DNA from: an uncultured Chloroflexota bacterium
GTDB taxonomy: Bacteria > Chloroflexota > UBA11872 > UBA12225
NCBI GenBank assembly: GCA_902805635.1
Contig: CADCTC010000018.1
Span: 1 to 64,000 of the forward strand
Length of the DNA stretch: 64,000 nt
Direction: 5' to 3'
The notes under the pieces were generated by a model. It saw only the letters and a list, made by a program, of their open reading frames with translations. It was not told the DNA's origin and searched no databases. Both the position numbers and the translations under genes were made by a program. This document shows, in pieces, positions 25,382-34,339 of the stretch (positions within the stretch are counted from its first letter, which is position 1; every line of letters begins with the position of its first letter).

Positions 25382-26086
25382 ATGAACGCTTCTGGAGGGA
25401 TGGCCGTGCTGCGCGGCCGTCAGACGACCGGCGCCGGGGCGCCAAGCGCAGACGGGACCGCAATCCGCGTCATGCTGGTGGACGACCACGCGGTAGTGCG
25501 CAGTGGACTATCGGCTTTCCTGCTCGCCTTTGACGACCTGGAGCTGGTCGGCGAGGCCGGCAGCGGCCGCGACGCCGTGCGACTGTGCGGAGAGATGCGG
25601 CCGGACGTGGTGCTGATGGACCTGGTGATGCCGGAGATGGACGGCGCGGCGACGACGCGCGCCATCCGCCAGCAGCACCCGGACGTGCAGGTGATCGCGC
25701 TGACCAGCTTCCCCGAGGATGACCTGGTGAAAGGCGCGCTGCAAGCGGGCGCGATCGGCTACCTGCTCAAAAACGTGACGGCGGACGAGCTGGCGCGGGC
25801 CATCCGCGCCGCGCGCGCCGGAAAGCCCACGCTCGCCCCGGAAGCGCAGCAGGCGCTGATCCACGCCGCGACCGCGCCGCGCTCGCCCGGGGCAGATCTG
25901 ACCGAGCGGGAGCGCGAGGTGCTGGCGCTGATGGTGGAGGGCATCAGCAACCCGGAGATTGCCGAGCGGCTGGTGGTGAGCCGGGCTACGGTGAAGTTCC
26001 ACATCAGCAGCATCCTGTCCAAGCTCGACGCGTCCAGCCGTACCGAGGCCGTCGCGATCGCGCTGCAGACGAAGCTGGTGCGCTGA
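25382..26086 (+). CDS. NarL/FixJ-family response regulator
   Basis: A 234-residue DNA-binding regulator. The receiver domain has VDDHAVVR, acceptor Asp in [13 protein letters not shown], Ser/Thr in ALTSFPE and Lys in LLKNV. The LuxR-type helix-turn-helix is near residues 172-225 ([28 protein letters not shown]). About 28 residues precede the first strand, so an internal start (ATG 25400) is possible. The adjacent kinase at 26105, 18 nt after its stop, is the likely partner. Target genes unknown. Confidence 0.93.
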   Translation: MNASGGMAVLRGRQTTGAGAPSADGTAIRVMLVDDHAVVRSGLSAFLLAFDDLELVGEAGSGRDAVRLCGEMRPDVVLMDLVMPEMDGAATTRAIRQQHPDVQVIALTSFPEDDLVKGALQAGAIGYLLKNVTADELARAIRAARAGKPTLAPEAQQALIHAATAPRSPGADLTEREREVLALMVEGISNPEIAERLVVSRATVKFHISSILSKLDASSRTEAVAIALQTKLVR

Positions 26087-26104
26087 CCGGTCGCTGACGG
26101 GATC

Positions 26105-27826
26105 GTGATGGCCTGGCTGCGTGGCCACTTGCTGCCCCTGGCGGCCGCGTTGCTCGCAGCGGTCTCGGCGCTGGCCGCCGTCGCCTTCGTGGACCAGGGC
26201 GAGCGCGACCGGGCGCTGCGGGCGCACCGCGCCGAAGTGCGCCTGGAGGCTGGCGAGGCGCGCGCCAAGCTGGAACAGGCGCTCTCGTCTCGGGTGCAGA
26301 TGGCGCGCGGCCTGGCGGCGTTCGTCGTGGCCAACCCCAACGGCCCCACCACGGACCGCGCCGCGCTGGACGCCTTCTCGCGCAGTCTGCTGGCGGTGCA
26401 GCCCGGCATCCGTAGCGTGTCGCTCTCCGAAGACGCGGAGGTGATCTACACCTACCCGGTAGAGGGCAACGAGGCGACCCTGGGGATGGACCTTCTGGCG
26501 ATCCCGGAGCAGCGGGACGCGGTGCGGCGCGCCCTGCTGGGCCGGCAGTTCGTGCTAGCCGGTCCGTACGAGCTGGTGCAGGGAGGGGTCGGCTTGATCG
26601 CGCGGCAGCCGATCATCCTGCCGTACACCGAGCCGGGCCCGGGCACGCCGCCTGACTACGTCGGGCCGTCCGTGGTCACCGAGGGCGGCCGCGCGGGGCA
26701 GCCGGGACGGGTGTGGGGCCTCTCGCTGGTGGTGTTCCACGTCGGGTCGCTGCTGGGCGAGGCGGGGCTAGTGGATTCCACGTCACCGCTGGAGTACGCG
26801 CTGCGTGGCGCTGACGGTTGGGGCGCGGACGGCGAGGTGTTTTACGGCCGGCCGGAGCTGTTCCAGCAGAGTCCGGAGACGCTGGATATCTCGCTGCCGA
26901 CTGGCAGCTGGCAGCTGGCGGCGGCGCCGCGCATCGGCTGGTCCTCCAGTACGCAGTCGCTGGTATGGATTCGCGTCAGTGGCGGCGTGGTGGCGCTGCT
27001 ACTGGCGCTGCTGGTGTATTCGCTGGTGCGCGACCCCGTGCGCCTGCGCGACGCCGTGGAGCGCGCCACCGCGGCCGCGGTGGAGAATGCGCGCCTGTAT
27101 GAGGCGGAGCGCACCCGCGCGGAGCACGCCACGCTGGACGAGCGCCAGCGGTTGGCGCGTGAGCTGCACGATTCGGTGACGCAGACGCTGTTCTCCGCCA
27201 GCTTGATTGCCGAGGTGCTGCCGCGGCTGTGGCAGCGTCACCCGGACAGTGCGCTGCCCCGGCTGGAGGAGCTGCGCCAACTGACCCGAGGTGCGCTGGC
27301 GGAGATGCGTACCCTGCTGCTGGAGCTGCGACCGGCGGTGCTGCTGGAGATGCCGCTGCCCGACCTGTTGCGCCAGCTGGCGGAGGCCGTCACCGGCCGG
27401 GCCCGGCTGCCGGTCAGCCTTGAGGTGGACGGCGCGCGCGAGGCAGCGCTGCCGCCCGACGTGCAAATTTCGCTCTACCGCATCACACAGGAGGCGCTCA
27501 ACAACGCCGTGAAGCACGCAGGGGCAACGGCAGCATTTGTCACGCTCTCCTGGCACGCGGAAGGCGTGCGGCTGCGCGTGCGCGACAACGGGCGGGGCTT
27601 CAACCCGAAGGACGTGCCGGGCGGCCACCTGGGGATGGGTGTCATGCGGGAGCGGGCAGCCGCGGTGGGCGCGGCGTTCGTGCTGCACTCAGCGCCCGGC
27701 GAGGGGACGCACATCTCGGTGGACTGGATGGAGCCACCCGCATTAGAGGAACCGGCGCCGGAAGCAGACAGCGGTGCGCTGCGGGCCGAGGCAGGCGACT
27801 ACGGCCGCAGCCACTTATCGCCGTAG
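26105..27826 (+). CDS. CHASE-domain sensor histidine kinase (NarL-system partner)
   Basis: A 573-residue membrane kinase. One helix near residues 8-28 and another near 295-317 (GVVALLLALLVYSLV) flank an extracytoplasmic CHASE-type sensor domain. The cytoplasmic part has HisKA_3 with RLARELHDSVTQTLFS, the phospho-acceptor His, and an HATPase domain with ITQEALNNAVKHA and DNGRGF. This is the standard partner class for NarL regulators, and the regulator gene is 18 nt upstream. The first codon may be GTG 26105 or ATG 26108. CHASE domains detect small extracellular ligands; the ligand is unknown. The 3' end overlaps the convergent HxlR gene. Confidence 0.9.
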   Translation: MMAWLRGHLLPLAAALLAAVSALAAVAFVDQGERDRALRAHRAEVRLEAGEARAKLEQALSSRVQMARGLAAFVVANPNGPTTDRAALDAFSRSLLAVQPGIRSVSLSEDAEVIYTYPVEGNEATLGMDLLAIPEQRDAVRRALLGRQFVLAGPYELVQGGVGLIARQPIILPYTEPGPGTPPDYVGPSVVTEGGRAGQPGRVWGLSLVVFHVGSLLGEAGLVDSTSPLEYALRGADGWGADGEVFYGRPELFQQSPETLDISLPTGSWQLAAAPRIGWSSSTQSLVWIRVSGGVVALLLALLVYSLVRDPVRLRDAVERATAAAVENARLYEAERTRAEHATLDERQRLARELHDSVTQTLFSASLIAEVLPRLWQRHPDSALPRLEELRQLTRGALAEMRTLLLELRPAVLLEMPLPDLLRQLAEAVTGRARLPVSLEVDGAREAALPPDVQISLYRITQEALNNAVKHAGATAAFVTLSWHAEGVRLRVRDNGRGFNPKDVPGGHLGMGVMRERAAAVGAAFVLHSAPGEGTHISVDWMEPPALEEPAPEADSGALRAEAGDYGRSHLSP

Positions 27827-28200
27827 GAGCGGAGCACGTCCAGCAGGGGCAGGATGTCCCGGCCCTTGTCCGTCAGCTCGTACTGAACACGCGGCGGAAT
27901 CTCCGGGAACATTGTGCGGGTCATCACGCCCTGGCTCACCAGCGCGCGCAGGCGGTCGGTGAGCACGCGCGGGCTGATGCCGGTGGACGCCTCAAGCTCC
28001 TTGAACCGTCGCGGACCGTTGGACAGGTCCCGCACCAGCAGCAGGGTCCAGGCATCGCCGAGCAGCTCGGCGGCTGCCGCCACGCCGCAGAAGGTGTCGC
28101 CTCCCGGCAGTGTCTCTCCCGCCGCGCATGCCTTCGCCGTTGTGCATGCCGCAGCCGCGCTGTCGCTCTCCACCAATGCCTGTGCCATTGTTCGCACCAT
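27799..28200 (-). CDS. HxlR-family transcriptional regulator
   Basis: A 133-residue winged helix regulator (HxlR/DUF24). The core DAWTLLLVRDLSNGPRRFKEL and SPRVLTDRLRALVSQGV are typical. One Cys (TFCGVAAAA), 13 residues before the conserved Trp, sits where YodB/CatR-type regulators keep their redox Cys. ATG 28200 is taken as the start, since the longer track ORF runs into the divergent promoter. It is divergent from yceI and catE. In Bacillus subtilis HxlR proteins YodB and CatR repress electrophile-defence genes including catE, so a sensor role here is plausible (inference). Confidence 0.85.
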   Translation of the reverse strand: MVRTMAQALVESDSAAAACTTAKACAAGETLPGGDTFCGVAAAAELLGDAWTLLLVRDLSNGPRRFKELEASTGISPRVLTDRLRALVSQGVMTRTMFPEIPPRVQYELTDKGRDILPLLDVLRSYGDKWLRP

Positions 28201-28292
28201 CTCATTATCGCGCAGATCGGACGTGCACCGAATAGAATGCCGCGCTCCGCCACCCAATCCTAGCACCACTATCATCGACGCAGCAGCAACGC

Positions 28293-28321
28293 TTGACACA
28301 GCGATAGTTGAGTGCTATACC
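28293..28321 (+). promoter_or_regulatory. Sigma-70-type promoter of yceI
   Basis: TTGACA (28293-28298) and TATACC (28316-28321) are separated by 17 bp, close to the consensus. It lies 75 bp before the yceI start and in the gap shared with the divergent HxlR gene. Confidence 0.7.
28304..28318. promoter_or_regulatory. Dyad overlapping the yceI promoter, possible HxlR operator
   Basis: ATAG (28304-28307) and CTAT (28315-28318) form an inverted repeat around a 7-bp centre, overlapping the -10 element. A repressor bound here would block the promoter. The assignment to the adjacent HxlR protein is inferred. Confidence 0.4.
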
Positions 28322-28395
28322 TTGGTTGTCGCTGCGAAACACGCAGTAACAATCACAACGCTTGCAATGTGCGAGCACAGCAAGGGAAGACGACC

Positions 28396-28980
28396 ATGAC
28401 TGCTACCACGCTCACATCCACTCAGCTCAATAAGACGGGCGTCGCCGCGCCGGCAGCCACCACCTGGAAGATCGACGCCTCGCACTCGCACGTGGAGTTC
28501 GCCGTGAAGCACCTGATGATCTCCACAGTGAAGGGCCGCTTCACCGAGGTGGAGGGAGACATCGTGATCGACGAGGCGAACCCTGCCAGCTCACGGGTCG
28601 AAGTGAAGATCCCCGCCGCCAGTATCGACACGCGCGAGTCCACGCGTGACGCGCACCTGCGATCGGCCGACTTCTTCGATGCGGAGAACCACCCCTACCT
28701 CACCTTCACGAGCACCGGCGTGGAGCTCGACGGCAGCGACCTGACCGTACGCGGCGACCTGACCATCCGCGGCACGACGCTTCCCGTGACCCTGGAGGGC
28801 GAGTACCTGGGCAGCACCCCCACGCCATTCGGCACCACGGTGGCGGCGTTTAGCGCCAAGACCAAGGTCAACCGCAAGGATTACGGGTTGCACTACAATG
28901 CGGCGCTGGAGACCGGCGGCGTTCTGGTCGGCGACGAGATCAAGATCAGCCTCGAAGTCGAAGCAGTCAAGCAGGCGTAA
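28396..28980 (+). CDS. YceI-family protein
   Basis: A 194-residue lipocalin-like beta-barrel of the YceI family, which binds isoprenoid-type ligands. Motifs seen are WKIDASHSHVEFAVKHL, SADFFDAENHPYLTF and AFSAKTKVNRKDYGL. ATG 28396 has AGGGAAGA upstream. No signal peptide is visible, so it is probably cytoplasmic, unlike the periplasmic E. coli member. It is followed by a perfect hairpin terminator and then the catE-like gene. YceI genes are often induced by stress. Confidence 0.92.
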   Translation: MTATTLTSTQLNKTGVAAPAATTWKIDASHSHVEFAVKHLMISTVKGRFTEVEGDIVIDEANPASSRVEVKIPAASIDTRESTRDAHLRSADFFDAENHPYLTFTSTGVELDGSDLTVRGDLTIRGTTLPVTLEGEYLGSTPTPFGTTVAAFSAKTKVNRKDYGLHYNAALETGGVLVGDEIKISLEVEAVKQA

Positions 28981-28994
28981 GGTGTGAAGTGTGG

Positions 28995-29025
28995 AAGGGG
29001 CGTACCGAGGGGTGGTACGCCCCTT
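28995..29025 (+). terminator. Perfect 12-bp hairpin terminator after yceI
   Basis: AAGGGGCGTACC pairs perfectly with GGTACGCCCCTT around a 7-nt loop, 15 bp after the yceI stop. It shows that the catE start at 28989 in the track is wrong, since that frame begins inside the hairpin. A partial terminator would still let some transcription into catE. Confidence 0.75.
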
Positions 29026-29048
29026 GCGACCAGACGAGTGAAAGTCAG

Positions 29049-29999
29049 ATGACAGCAGACGTCCGCAGCGCAGATGCGACGGAACAGAAGGCGCACGAAG
29101 TAACCGGGGTACTTGATCCGCAGACGGTGCTGGACCACGCGCACCTGATCGTGCACAGCTTGGACAAGGTGCTGCCGTTCTACACCGACGTGCTGCGCTT
29201 CAAGGTGCACCGGCGCGAAGACCAACCGGACGGACGCTTCGTCGCACTGGGCGCCGGGGCACATGACCTGCTGCGCCTCACAGAGCGGCCGGCGTCGCCG
29301 TCTGCCGGCCGTACCGCCGGCATGTATCACATGTCGTTCGTGGTGCAGGAACGGGTGGACCTGGCGCGCTGGCTGCAGCGTATCGCCGAGACGAAGACGC
29401 CGGTAGAGGGGTTGGTGCACCACGCGCCGGCGGCCGAGGCCATCTACCTGCCCGACCCGGAAGGGAATACCGTGGAGCTGAACTGGGACCCGCCGCGCGA
29501 GGTGTGGTCCCGGCCGGGGCAGCCGCCGTTCAAGGGAAACCTGCCGCTGGACACCGATTCGCTGCTCCAGCTGCTGGTGGGGCAGCCGGAGGAATGGGCC
29601 GGGCCGCCGCCAGATACGACCTTCAGCCACATCCACCTGTACGTGGGGGATCTGGAGGCCGCGTCCCGGTTCTACGAGGGCGTACTGGGGTTCGAGCGGA
29701 CGGCGGCATTCCCTGGCCAGGCGGTGTTCGTGTCGGCGGGTGGCTACCACCACCACGTGGCGTTCAACGTCTGGAAGGGGCGCGGCATCCCGCCGCAGCC
29801 GGAAGGATCGGCGGGGCTGCGGTATTACGTGGTGCGTCTGCCGGACCAGCCGGAGTTCAACCGTGTGCTGGCGCGGGTGCGCGCCGCCGGGCTCCCGGTG
29901 CAGGACGTGCCGGACGCGGCTAACGCGGGCGCCACGGGCGGCGTGCTGCTGCGCGATCCCGCCGGGCTGGGGGTAGTGCTGGCTGTGGACAGCGCCTGA
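29049..29999 (+). CDS. catE: Two-domain VOC dioxygenase, CatE-like
   Basis: A 316-residue protein with two vicinal-oxygen-chelate domains. The N-domain (HAHLIVHSLDKVLPFYT) and C-domain (HIHLYVGDLEAASRFYEG) both begin with the metal-binding His. FVSAGGYHHHVAFNVWKG is very like Bacillus subtilis CatE (catechol-2,3-dioxygenase), and the whole order of motifs agrees. The third ligand (Glu) is not obvious, so activity should be checked. ATG 29049 is the start, since the earlier one lies in the terminator. The gene probably detoxifies catechols or quinone precursors with the HxlR and YceI neighbours. Confidence 0.82.
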   Translation: MTADVRSADATEQKAHEVTGVLDPQTVLDHAHLIVHSLDKVLPFYTDVLRFKVHRREDQPDGRFVALGAGAHDLLRLTERPASPSAGRTAGMYHMSFVVQERVDLARWLQRIAETKTPVEGLVHHAPAAEAIYLPDPEGNTVELNWDPPREVWSRPGQPPFKGNLPLDTDSLLQLLVGQPEEWAGPPPDTTFSHIHLYVGDLEAASRFYEGVLGFERTAAFPGQAVFVSAGGYHHHVAFNVWKGRGIPPQPEGSAGLRYYVVRLPDQPEFNRVLARVRAAGLPVQDVPDAANAGATGGVLLRDPAGLGVVLAVDSA

Positions 30000-30068
30000 T
30001 CCGTTCACGCATCAGAACGGCGAGGGGTTCTTGAGCCGAGGGCGCGCAAGTTTGCTGACAGTGGCGGC

Positions 30069-30097
30069 TTGACGCTCAGCGCAGGGCGGGCTAGCAT
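30069..30097 (+). promoter_or_regulatory. Promoter of clpP
   Basis: TTGACG (30069-30074) and TAGCAT (30092-30097) are 17 bp apart, 72 bp before the clpP start. The leader can form a short stem (AGGGCC/GGCCCT, around 30104-30123). Confidence 0.6.
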
Positions 30098-30168
30098 TCT
30101 GTGAGGGCCGGGGGATCGGCCCTACCGCGCTTGCGGGTCCCCAAATCTTCTTCAATTCGGAGTGTTGT

Positions 30169-30858
30169 ATGGCCCTCGTTCCTCATGTCATCGAATCGAC
30201 TCCGCGCGGCGAGCGCGGCATGGACATCTATTCGCGCCTGCTGCGCGAGCGAATCATCTTCATCGGCACGGCGATAGACGACCAGCTGGCGAACACGGTG
30301 GTGGCGCAGCTGCTCTTGCTGCGCAGCGAGGATCCTGACCGTGACATCCAGCTGTACATCAACTCGCCGGGTGGCGGCGTGCACGCGGGGCTGGCGATCT
30401 ACGACGCGATGCAGTACGTGCAGTCGAGCGGCAAAGCGCGCATCCACACTTACTGCTACGGACTGGCGGCGAGCTTTGGCGCGGTGCTGCTGGCCGGTGG
30501 AGGCAAGGGCAACCGCTACGCGCTGCCCAACGCGACGATCATGATCCACCAGCCGTGGGCACAGGGCACACGTGGCGGGCAGGCCAGCGACCTCGAGATC
30601 GAGGCGCGCGAGATCCTGCGCACGCGGGCGCGTCTGAACGAGATCCTCGCCAAGCACACTGGCCAGCCGCTAGAGCGCATCCAGCGCGACACCGATCGCG
30701 ATTATTACCTGACCGCGGAGCAGGCGCTTGAGTACGGCCTGATCGACGCCGTGATCACGAACGCTGCCGAAGCGGGACAGGCCGATGCGGGCCAGGACGG
30801 CGCTGCTCAGGCTGAAGCCGGGCAGCGTGAGTCTGGACAAGCAACGCCTGCGGCATAA
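30169..30858 (+). CDS. clpP: ATP-dependent Clp protease proteolytic subunit
   Basis: The serine peptidase of the Clp protease, 229 residues compared with about 200 usually. The catalytic triad is visible: Ser in GLAASFGAV, His in MIHQPWAQ and Asp in [19 protein letters not shown] is the family glycine loop. ATG 30169 has GGAG upstream. The extra length is an Ala/Gln/Gly tail ([12 protein letters not shown]), unlike the normal end and probably disordered. No clpX gene is adjacent. Since it stands alone, it may be one of several clpP copies in the genome. Confidence 0.95.
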   Translation: MALVPHVIESTPRGERGMDIYSRLLRERIIFIGTAIDDQLANTVVAQLLLLRSEDPDRDIQLYINSPGGGVHAGLAIYDAMQYVQSSGKARIHTYCYGLAASFGAVLLAGGGKGNRYALPNATIMIHQPWAQGTRGGQASDLEIEAREILRTRARLNEILAKHTGQPLERIQRDTDRDYYLTAEQALEYGLIDAVITNAAEAGQADAGQDGAAQAEAGQRESGQATPAA

Positions 30859-30964
30859 GGGTGTCTGGCTGGGAGCAGGAACGCGCGCCGAGGCGGCCGA
30901 TCAGCTTGCGACGCGCCTGGCGGAACGGCTACGGTCGCTTGGCGTCGATACATCTGCGGTGTGA
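30785..30964 (+). CDS. Possible 59-aa ORF overlapping the end of clpP
   Basis: Too short for the track. In the +1 frame after ATG 30785 it reads [10 protein letters not shown] and then [20 protein letters not shown] after the clpP stop. The second half has protein-like composition, the first half is antisense-like Ala/Arg sequence overlapping the clpP tail. No ribosome site is clear. It may be a chance ORF. Confidence 0.25.
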   Translation: MRARTALLRLKPGSVSLDKQRLRHKGVWLGAGTRAEAADQLATRLAERLRSLGVDTSAV

Positions 30965-31101
30965 TACGCACGGCTCCGCATGGACCGTTGCGGTCATCGT
31001 GTAGCGCGGTGGAGCTGCGTGCCCGTGAGCCGCGCCAGGGTCGCCAGCCGGGCGGAGACATCAAACGTGAGCGTGTGGTCCGGGTGGACTACTCTCCCGC
31101 G

Positions 31102-32235
31102 CTACTCGACTGTTCGCGCCACACGCCGCCGCAGGAGTGCGTCTTCGGCTGCGTAGCGGGCGTGCATCTCCTGCTCGGAAGGCACCCGGTCTGCCGGTGG
31201 GGGATTGGCACGCTCCCACGTGACTGTCCGCCGCAGCGCCTCCTCTGGCACAACGCCCTCGGCATACCCCAGCTCGGCTCTGATGCGCGCAGTGTCCACC
31301 ACCCAATGGTGGTCCGTGTCGATCTGGGGCACCAGGTGCGCGGGCGCGTCTTCCGGTGGAATGACAACAACCTCGCCGCGCCAACCGGCGGCACGGCCAA
31401 CGGCGCGGACCCACTCGGCTTCGGTTACCGCGTCCAGCTCACCAACGTTGTAAATGCGGCCGGCGGCACGGTCGTTGGTGGCTGCCAGCACTGCCGAGAA
31501 GGCTACGTCCCCGGCGTAGCCGCGCGTGGCACCCCAGCGCGCACGGCCAGCTTCGAGCATGATCGTGGGGCGGCCGGCGTCCATCTGGCGCAGGTATCCG
31601 AAGAGGCGGTGTAGCGGGTCGCGCGGACCGTATACCATCGGCCAGCGCAGCATGGTGCCGGGCAGAGCTGGCTCGCCAAGCAACACGCGCTCGGCTAGGA
31701 TCTTCTCCACTCCTGGTTGGTCGGGGAACAACTGCTCGCGCAAGGGCGCTTCCTCGGAGAGTGGCACCGGGTCTGGCGGACCGGGTTCACGTCGGTGGAT
31801 GCGCCCGTAGGCACGGTACACGTCCATGCTGCTGATGCCGACAATGCGGTGGGCAATGCCGCGGAGTGCATGCACAGCGAGGTATGAGTCTGCCTGCGCG
31901 CGGGGCACCGTGTACAGGGCGACCTCCGGGGTGAAGCGGCGCACCTCCGCCTGAATCTCCGGGTCCAGCAGGAACGCGGGGTAGCGCAGCGCGAAGAGGG
32001 GGTCTTCGGCCGCAAACCGCTCGACGTAGTCCGGTGCCAGCTGCCGCACGAGCCGGTGGCGGCTCTCTGGGTCGAGCCACTTCGCGGGGTCCGGATGGAG
32101 GTGCGCGACCTCTGACGGCAGGTCGGCCTCGTGTGTGCCGTGGTGCGCAACCGTCACCGTGTGCCCCAGAGCGATCAAGCCGTGCACTACGTAGGGGCCG
32201 ACGAAGCCGGTACCACCAAGCACAAGTATTCGCAC
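31102..32235 (-). CDS. NAD-dependent epimerase/dehydratase family protein
   Basis: A 377-residue extended SDR-like protein. ILVLGGTGFVGPYV is the dinucleotide-binding start. The start is GTG 32235, preceded by GGAG; the track ORF begins 120 nt earlier in sequence that is not protein-like. HRIVGISSMDVYRAYGR corresponds to the catalytic region, with a Ser and Tyr but no clear YxxxK. Related to the protein at 11594. The C-terminal half resembles NAD-epimerases acting on nucleotide sugars or lignin-like aromatics. The track ORF at 30961 (+) is its shadow. Confidence 0.82.
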   Translation of the reverse strand: MRILVLGGTGFVGPYVVHGLIALGHTVTVAHHGTHEADLPSEVAHLHPDPAKWLDPESRHRLVRQLAPDYVERFAAEDPLFALRYPAFLLDPEIQAEVRRFTPEVALYTVPRAQADSYLAVHALRGIAHRIVGISSMDVYRAYGRIHRREPGPPDPVPLSEEAPLREQLFPDQPGVEKILAERVLLGEPALPGTMLRWPMVYGPRDPLHRLFGYLRQMDAGRPTIMLEAGRARWGATRGYAGDVAFSAVLAATNDRAAGRIYNVGELDAVTEAEWVRAVGRAAGWRGEVVVIPPEDAPAHLVPQIDTDHHWVVDTARIRAELGYAEGVVPEEALRRTVTWERANPPPADRVPSEQEMHARYAAEDALLRRRVARTVE

Positions 32236-32369
32236 AAGCCTACTCCACCGCCATGGCTGCGTGTCTCTTGGCCGCCGACCTCGGCGATGACGTCTGAGAC
32301 ATTGTTTATGCCGAGACTCCGTGACCCAAGGATACCGAAAATAGGCTGCTCTCATCTAATTTTGTTAGG

Positions 32370-34334
32370 ATGACCAGCAACACGATGAACGCGGGGGCGC
32401 TCGACGCGCGGCGGCTGCGCCACTGCTTGCGCGTCTCGCCGGCGACGCTGGGGCAACTCCACCTCATGGCGCTGCTGCCGCGGGTGAGTGGGCAGCTGGC
32501 GGCGGCGCTGGGCGTGCTGGTGGCGGTGACGGCGGCGCTGCCGCTGGTGTTCACGCTGGCATCGGGTGCGCTGGTCGGCTCGATCCCCGGCGCGGTGCGC
32601 GCGGGAGCCGGCTCGCCGGAAGCCGAGGCGGCGCTGGGCGTGCTGGCACTGACGGCGGCGGTCTTCGTGCTGCAGCGGCTGATCGGCCCGATCCGGGGGA
32701 TCGTGGCGGCTCAGCTGGGGCTGCTCGTGGAGCAGCACCTGGAAGCGCGGCTGATGTGCGCCGTGTGCACGCCGGTGGGGATCGCGCACCTGGAAGACCC
32801 GGCGATGCTGGACCGCATCGCGCAAGCGCAGGAGGTGGGCACGGCGGGGTGGAAGCCGGCAGAGGCGGTGACGGCGCTGGCGAACGTCGCACCGCTCTGG
32901 CTGCAGAGCGTTGGTTTTGCGCTGATGCTGGGCAGCTTCCAGTGGTGGCTGGGCGCGGGCACTCTGGCCGTCCAGGTCTACGCAGCGCGGATACACCGGC
33001 GCGAGTACCTGCGCACGGTGAAGGTGCAGGCGGGCAGCACGACGCTGCTGCGGCGCGCCAGCTACTTGCGCGATCTGGCGCTGATCCCCGCGCCGGCCAA
33101 GGAAGTGCGCCTGTTTGGGCTGGCCCGCTGGTTGAGCGCGCGGTTCGCGGCGGAGTGGGCGGGCGCGATGCGTGGGGTGTGGCGCGAGCGGGCGCACGGT
33201 GCGCGGGCGCGTAGCGTAGCTGTGGCGCTGGACATGGCAACGTACGGCGCGGCGCTAGCGTACGCGGGCTGGGCAGGCGTGCAGGGGATGGTCTCGCTCG
33301 CAACGCTGGCGGTGCTGGTGAGCGCCATCAACGGAGCGCGTGCAATTCAGAGCCTCAGCGCCGACGACATGCGCCTGGAGTGGGGCGCGGCCGCGGTGCC
33401 GGCGGTACTGGAGCTGGAGCGGCTGCTGGCCGGCGGGAACGGCGGGAACGCCGGCCGAAGTCCGGGTTCAGCTGGTGAGCCACGGCGCCGGTTAGATGGA
33501 AACAGGCAGGCGGCTTCAGCAGCGCCGGGCATCCGGTTTGAGGGGGTTACGTTTCGGTACCCCGATGCCAAGCGCGAGACGCTGGCGGGGCTGACACTAG
33601 AGATCCCGGCAGGCCGTTCGCTGGCGATCGTGGGTGCGAACGGGGCGGGCAAGACGACGCTGATCAAGCTGCTGTGCCGGCTCTATGAGCCGCAGGCGGG
33701 GAGAATCACCGTGGATGGCGTGTCGCTGGCGGAGACTGAGCCGGCGGTCTGGCGCCGGCGAGTGGCGGCGATCTTCCAGGATTTCGTGCAGTATCCACTG
33801 CCCGCGCGCGACAACGTGGGTTTCGGCGCGCTGGAGCACGCCCGCGACATGGCGCGGCTGGAGGCGGCGGCTCGGGCCGCGGGGACACTGGATGTGATCC
33901 AGCAACTGCCCGCGGGATGGGACACGGTCCTCTCGCGCGAGTTCACGGGTGGGGCGGAGCTGTCGGGCGGACAGTGGCAGCGGGTGGCGCTGGCGCGGGC
34001 TCTGTTCGCGGCCAACGGCGGGGCGGACGTGCTTATCCTGGACGAGCCGACGGCGAGCCTGGACGTGCGCGCCGAGGCGGCGCTGTACGAGAGTTTCTTG
34101 GAGATCACGCGCGAGATCACCACGATTCTGATCTCGCACCGATTCTCGACCGTGCGCTTGGCGCAGCACATCTGCGTGCTGGAGGACGGCCGGGTGGCGG
34201 AGCGCGGGACGCATGATGAGCTGATGGCGTTGAGAGGGCGGTACGCCGAGCTGTTCGCGCTGCAGGCCGCGCGATTCGTGGGGGACCAGCCGCCGGCGCC
34301 GGAGCCCGGGCAGTGCGCGCAGGCGGCGGTGTAG
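32370..34334 (+). CDS. ABC exporter (permease-ATPase fusion), subunit 1
   Basis: A 654-residue half transporter with an N-terminal membrane domain (about 5-6 helices, residues 40-310) and a C-terminal ATPase domain. The ATPase has Walker A GANGAGKTT, signature LSGGQWQR, Walker B VLILDEPT and H-loop ISHRFST. APAKEVRLFGL is the coupling-helix region shared with the next gene. Start ATG 32370 is directly after TTAGG. The stop is followed 5 nt later by the next ABC gene, so the pair form a heterodimeric exporter operon. Substrate unknown; peptide or lipid export is common in this family. Confidence 0.9.
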   Translation: MTSNTMNAGALDARRLRHCLRVSPATLGQLHLMALLPRVSGQLAAALGVLVAVTAALPLVFTLASGALVGSIPGAVRAGAGSPEAEAALGVLALTAAVFVLQRLIGPIRGIVAAQLGLLVEQHLEARLMCAVCTPVGIAHLEDPAMLDRIAQAQEVGTAGWKPAEAVTALANVAPLWLQSVGFALMLGSFQWWLGAGTLAVQVYAARIHRREYLRTVKVQAGSTTLLRRASYLRDLALIPAPAKEVRLFGLARWLSARFAAEWAGAMRGVWRERAHGARARSVAVALDMATYGAALAYAGWAGVQGMVSLATLAVLVSAINGARAIQSLSADDMRLEWGAAAVPAVLELERLLAGGNGGNAGRSPGSAGEPRRRLDGNRQAASAAPGIRFEGVTFRYPDAKRETLAGLTLEIPAGRSLAIVGANGAGKTTLIKLLCRLYEPQAGRITVDGVSLAETEPAVWRRRVAAIFQDFVQYPLPARDNVGFGALEHARDMARLEAAARAAGTLDVIQQLPAGWDTVLSREFTGGAELSGGQWQRVALARALFAANGGADVLILDEPTASLDVRAEAALYESFLEITREITTILISHRFSTVRLAQHICVLEDGRVAERGTHDELMALRGRYAELFALQAARFVGDQPPAPEPGQCAQAAV

Positions 34335-34339
34335 GCGAG

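Noticed and set aside
28989-29048. Upstream start of the CatE-like gene in the track
   Set aside because: This segment lies in the perfect hairpin terminator of yceI and has no ribosome site.
30961-31614. 217-codon plus-strand ORF
   Set aside because: Antisense to the epimerase gene at 31102-32235, which has clear motifs.
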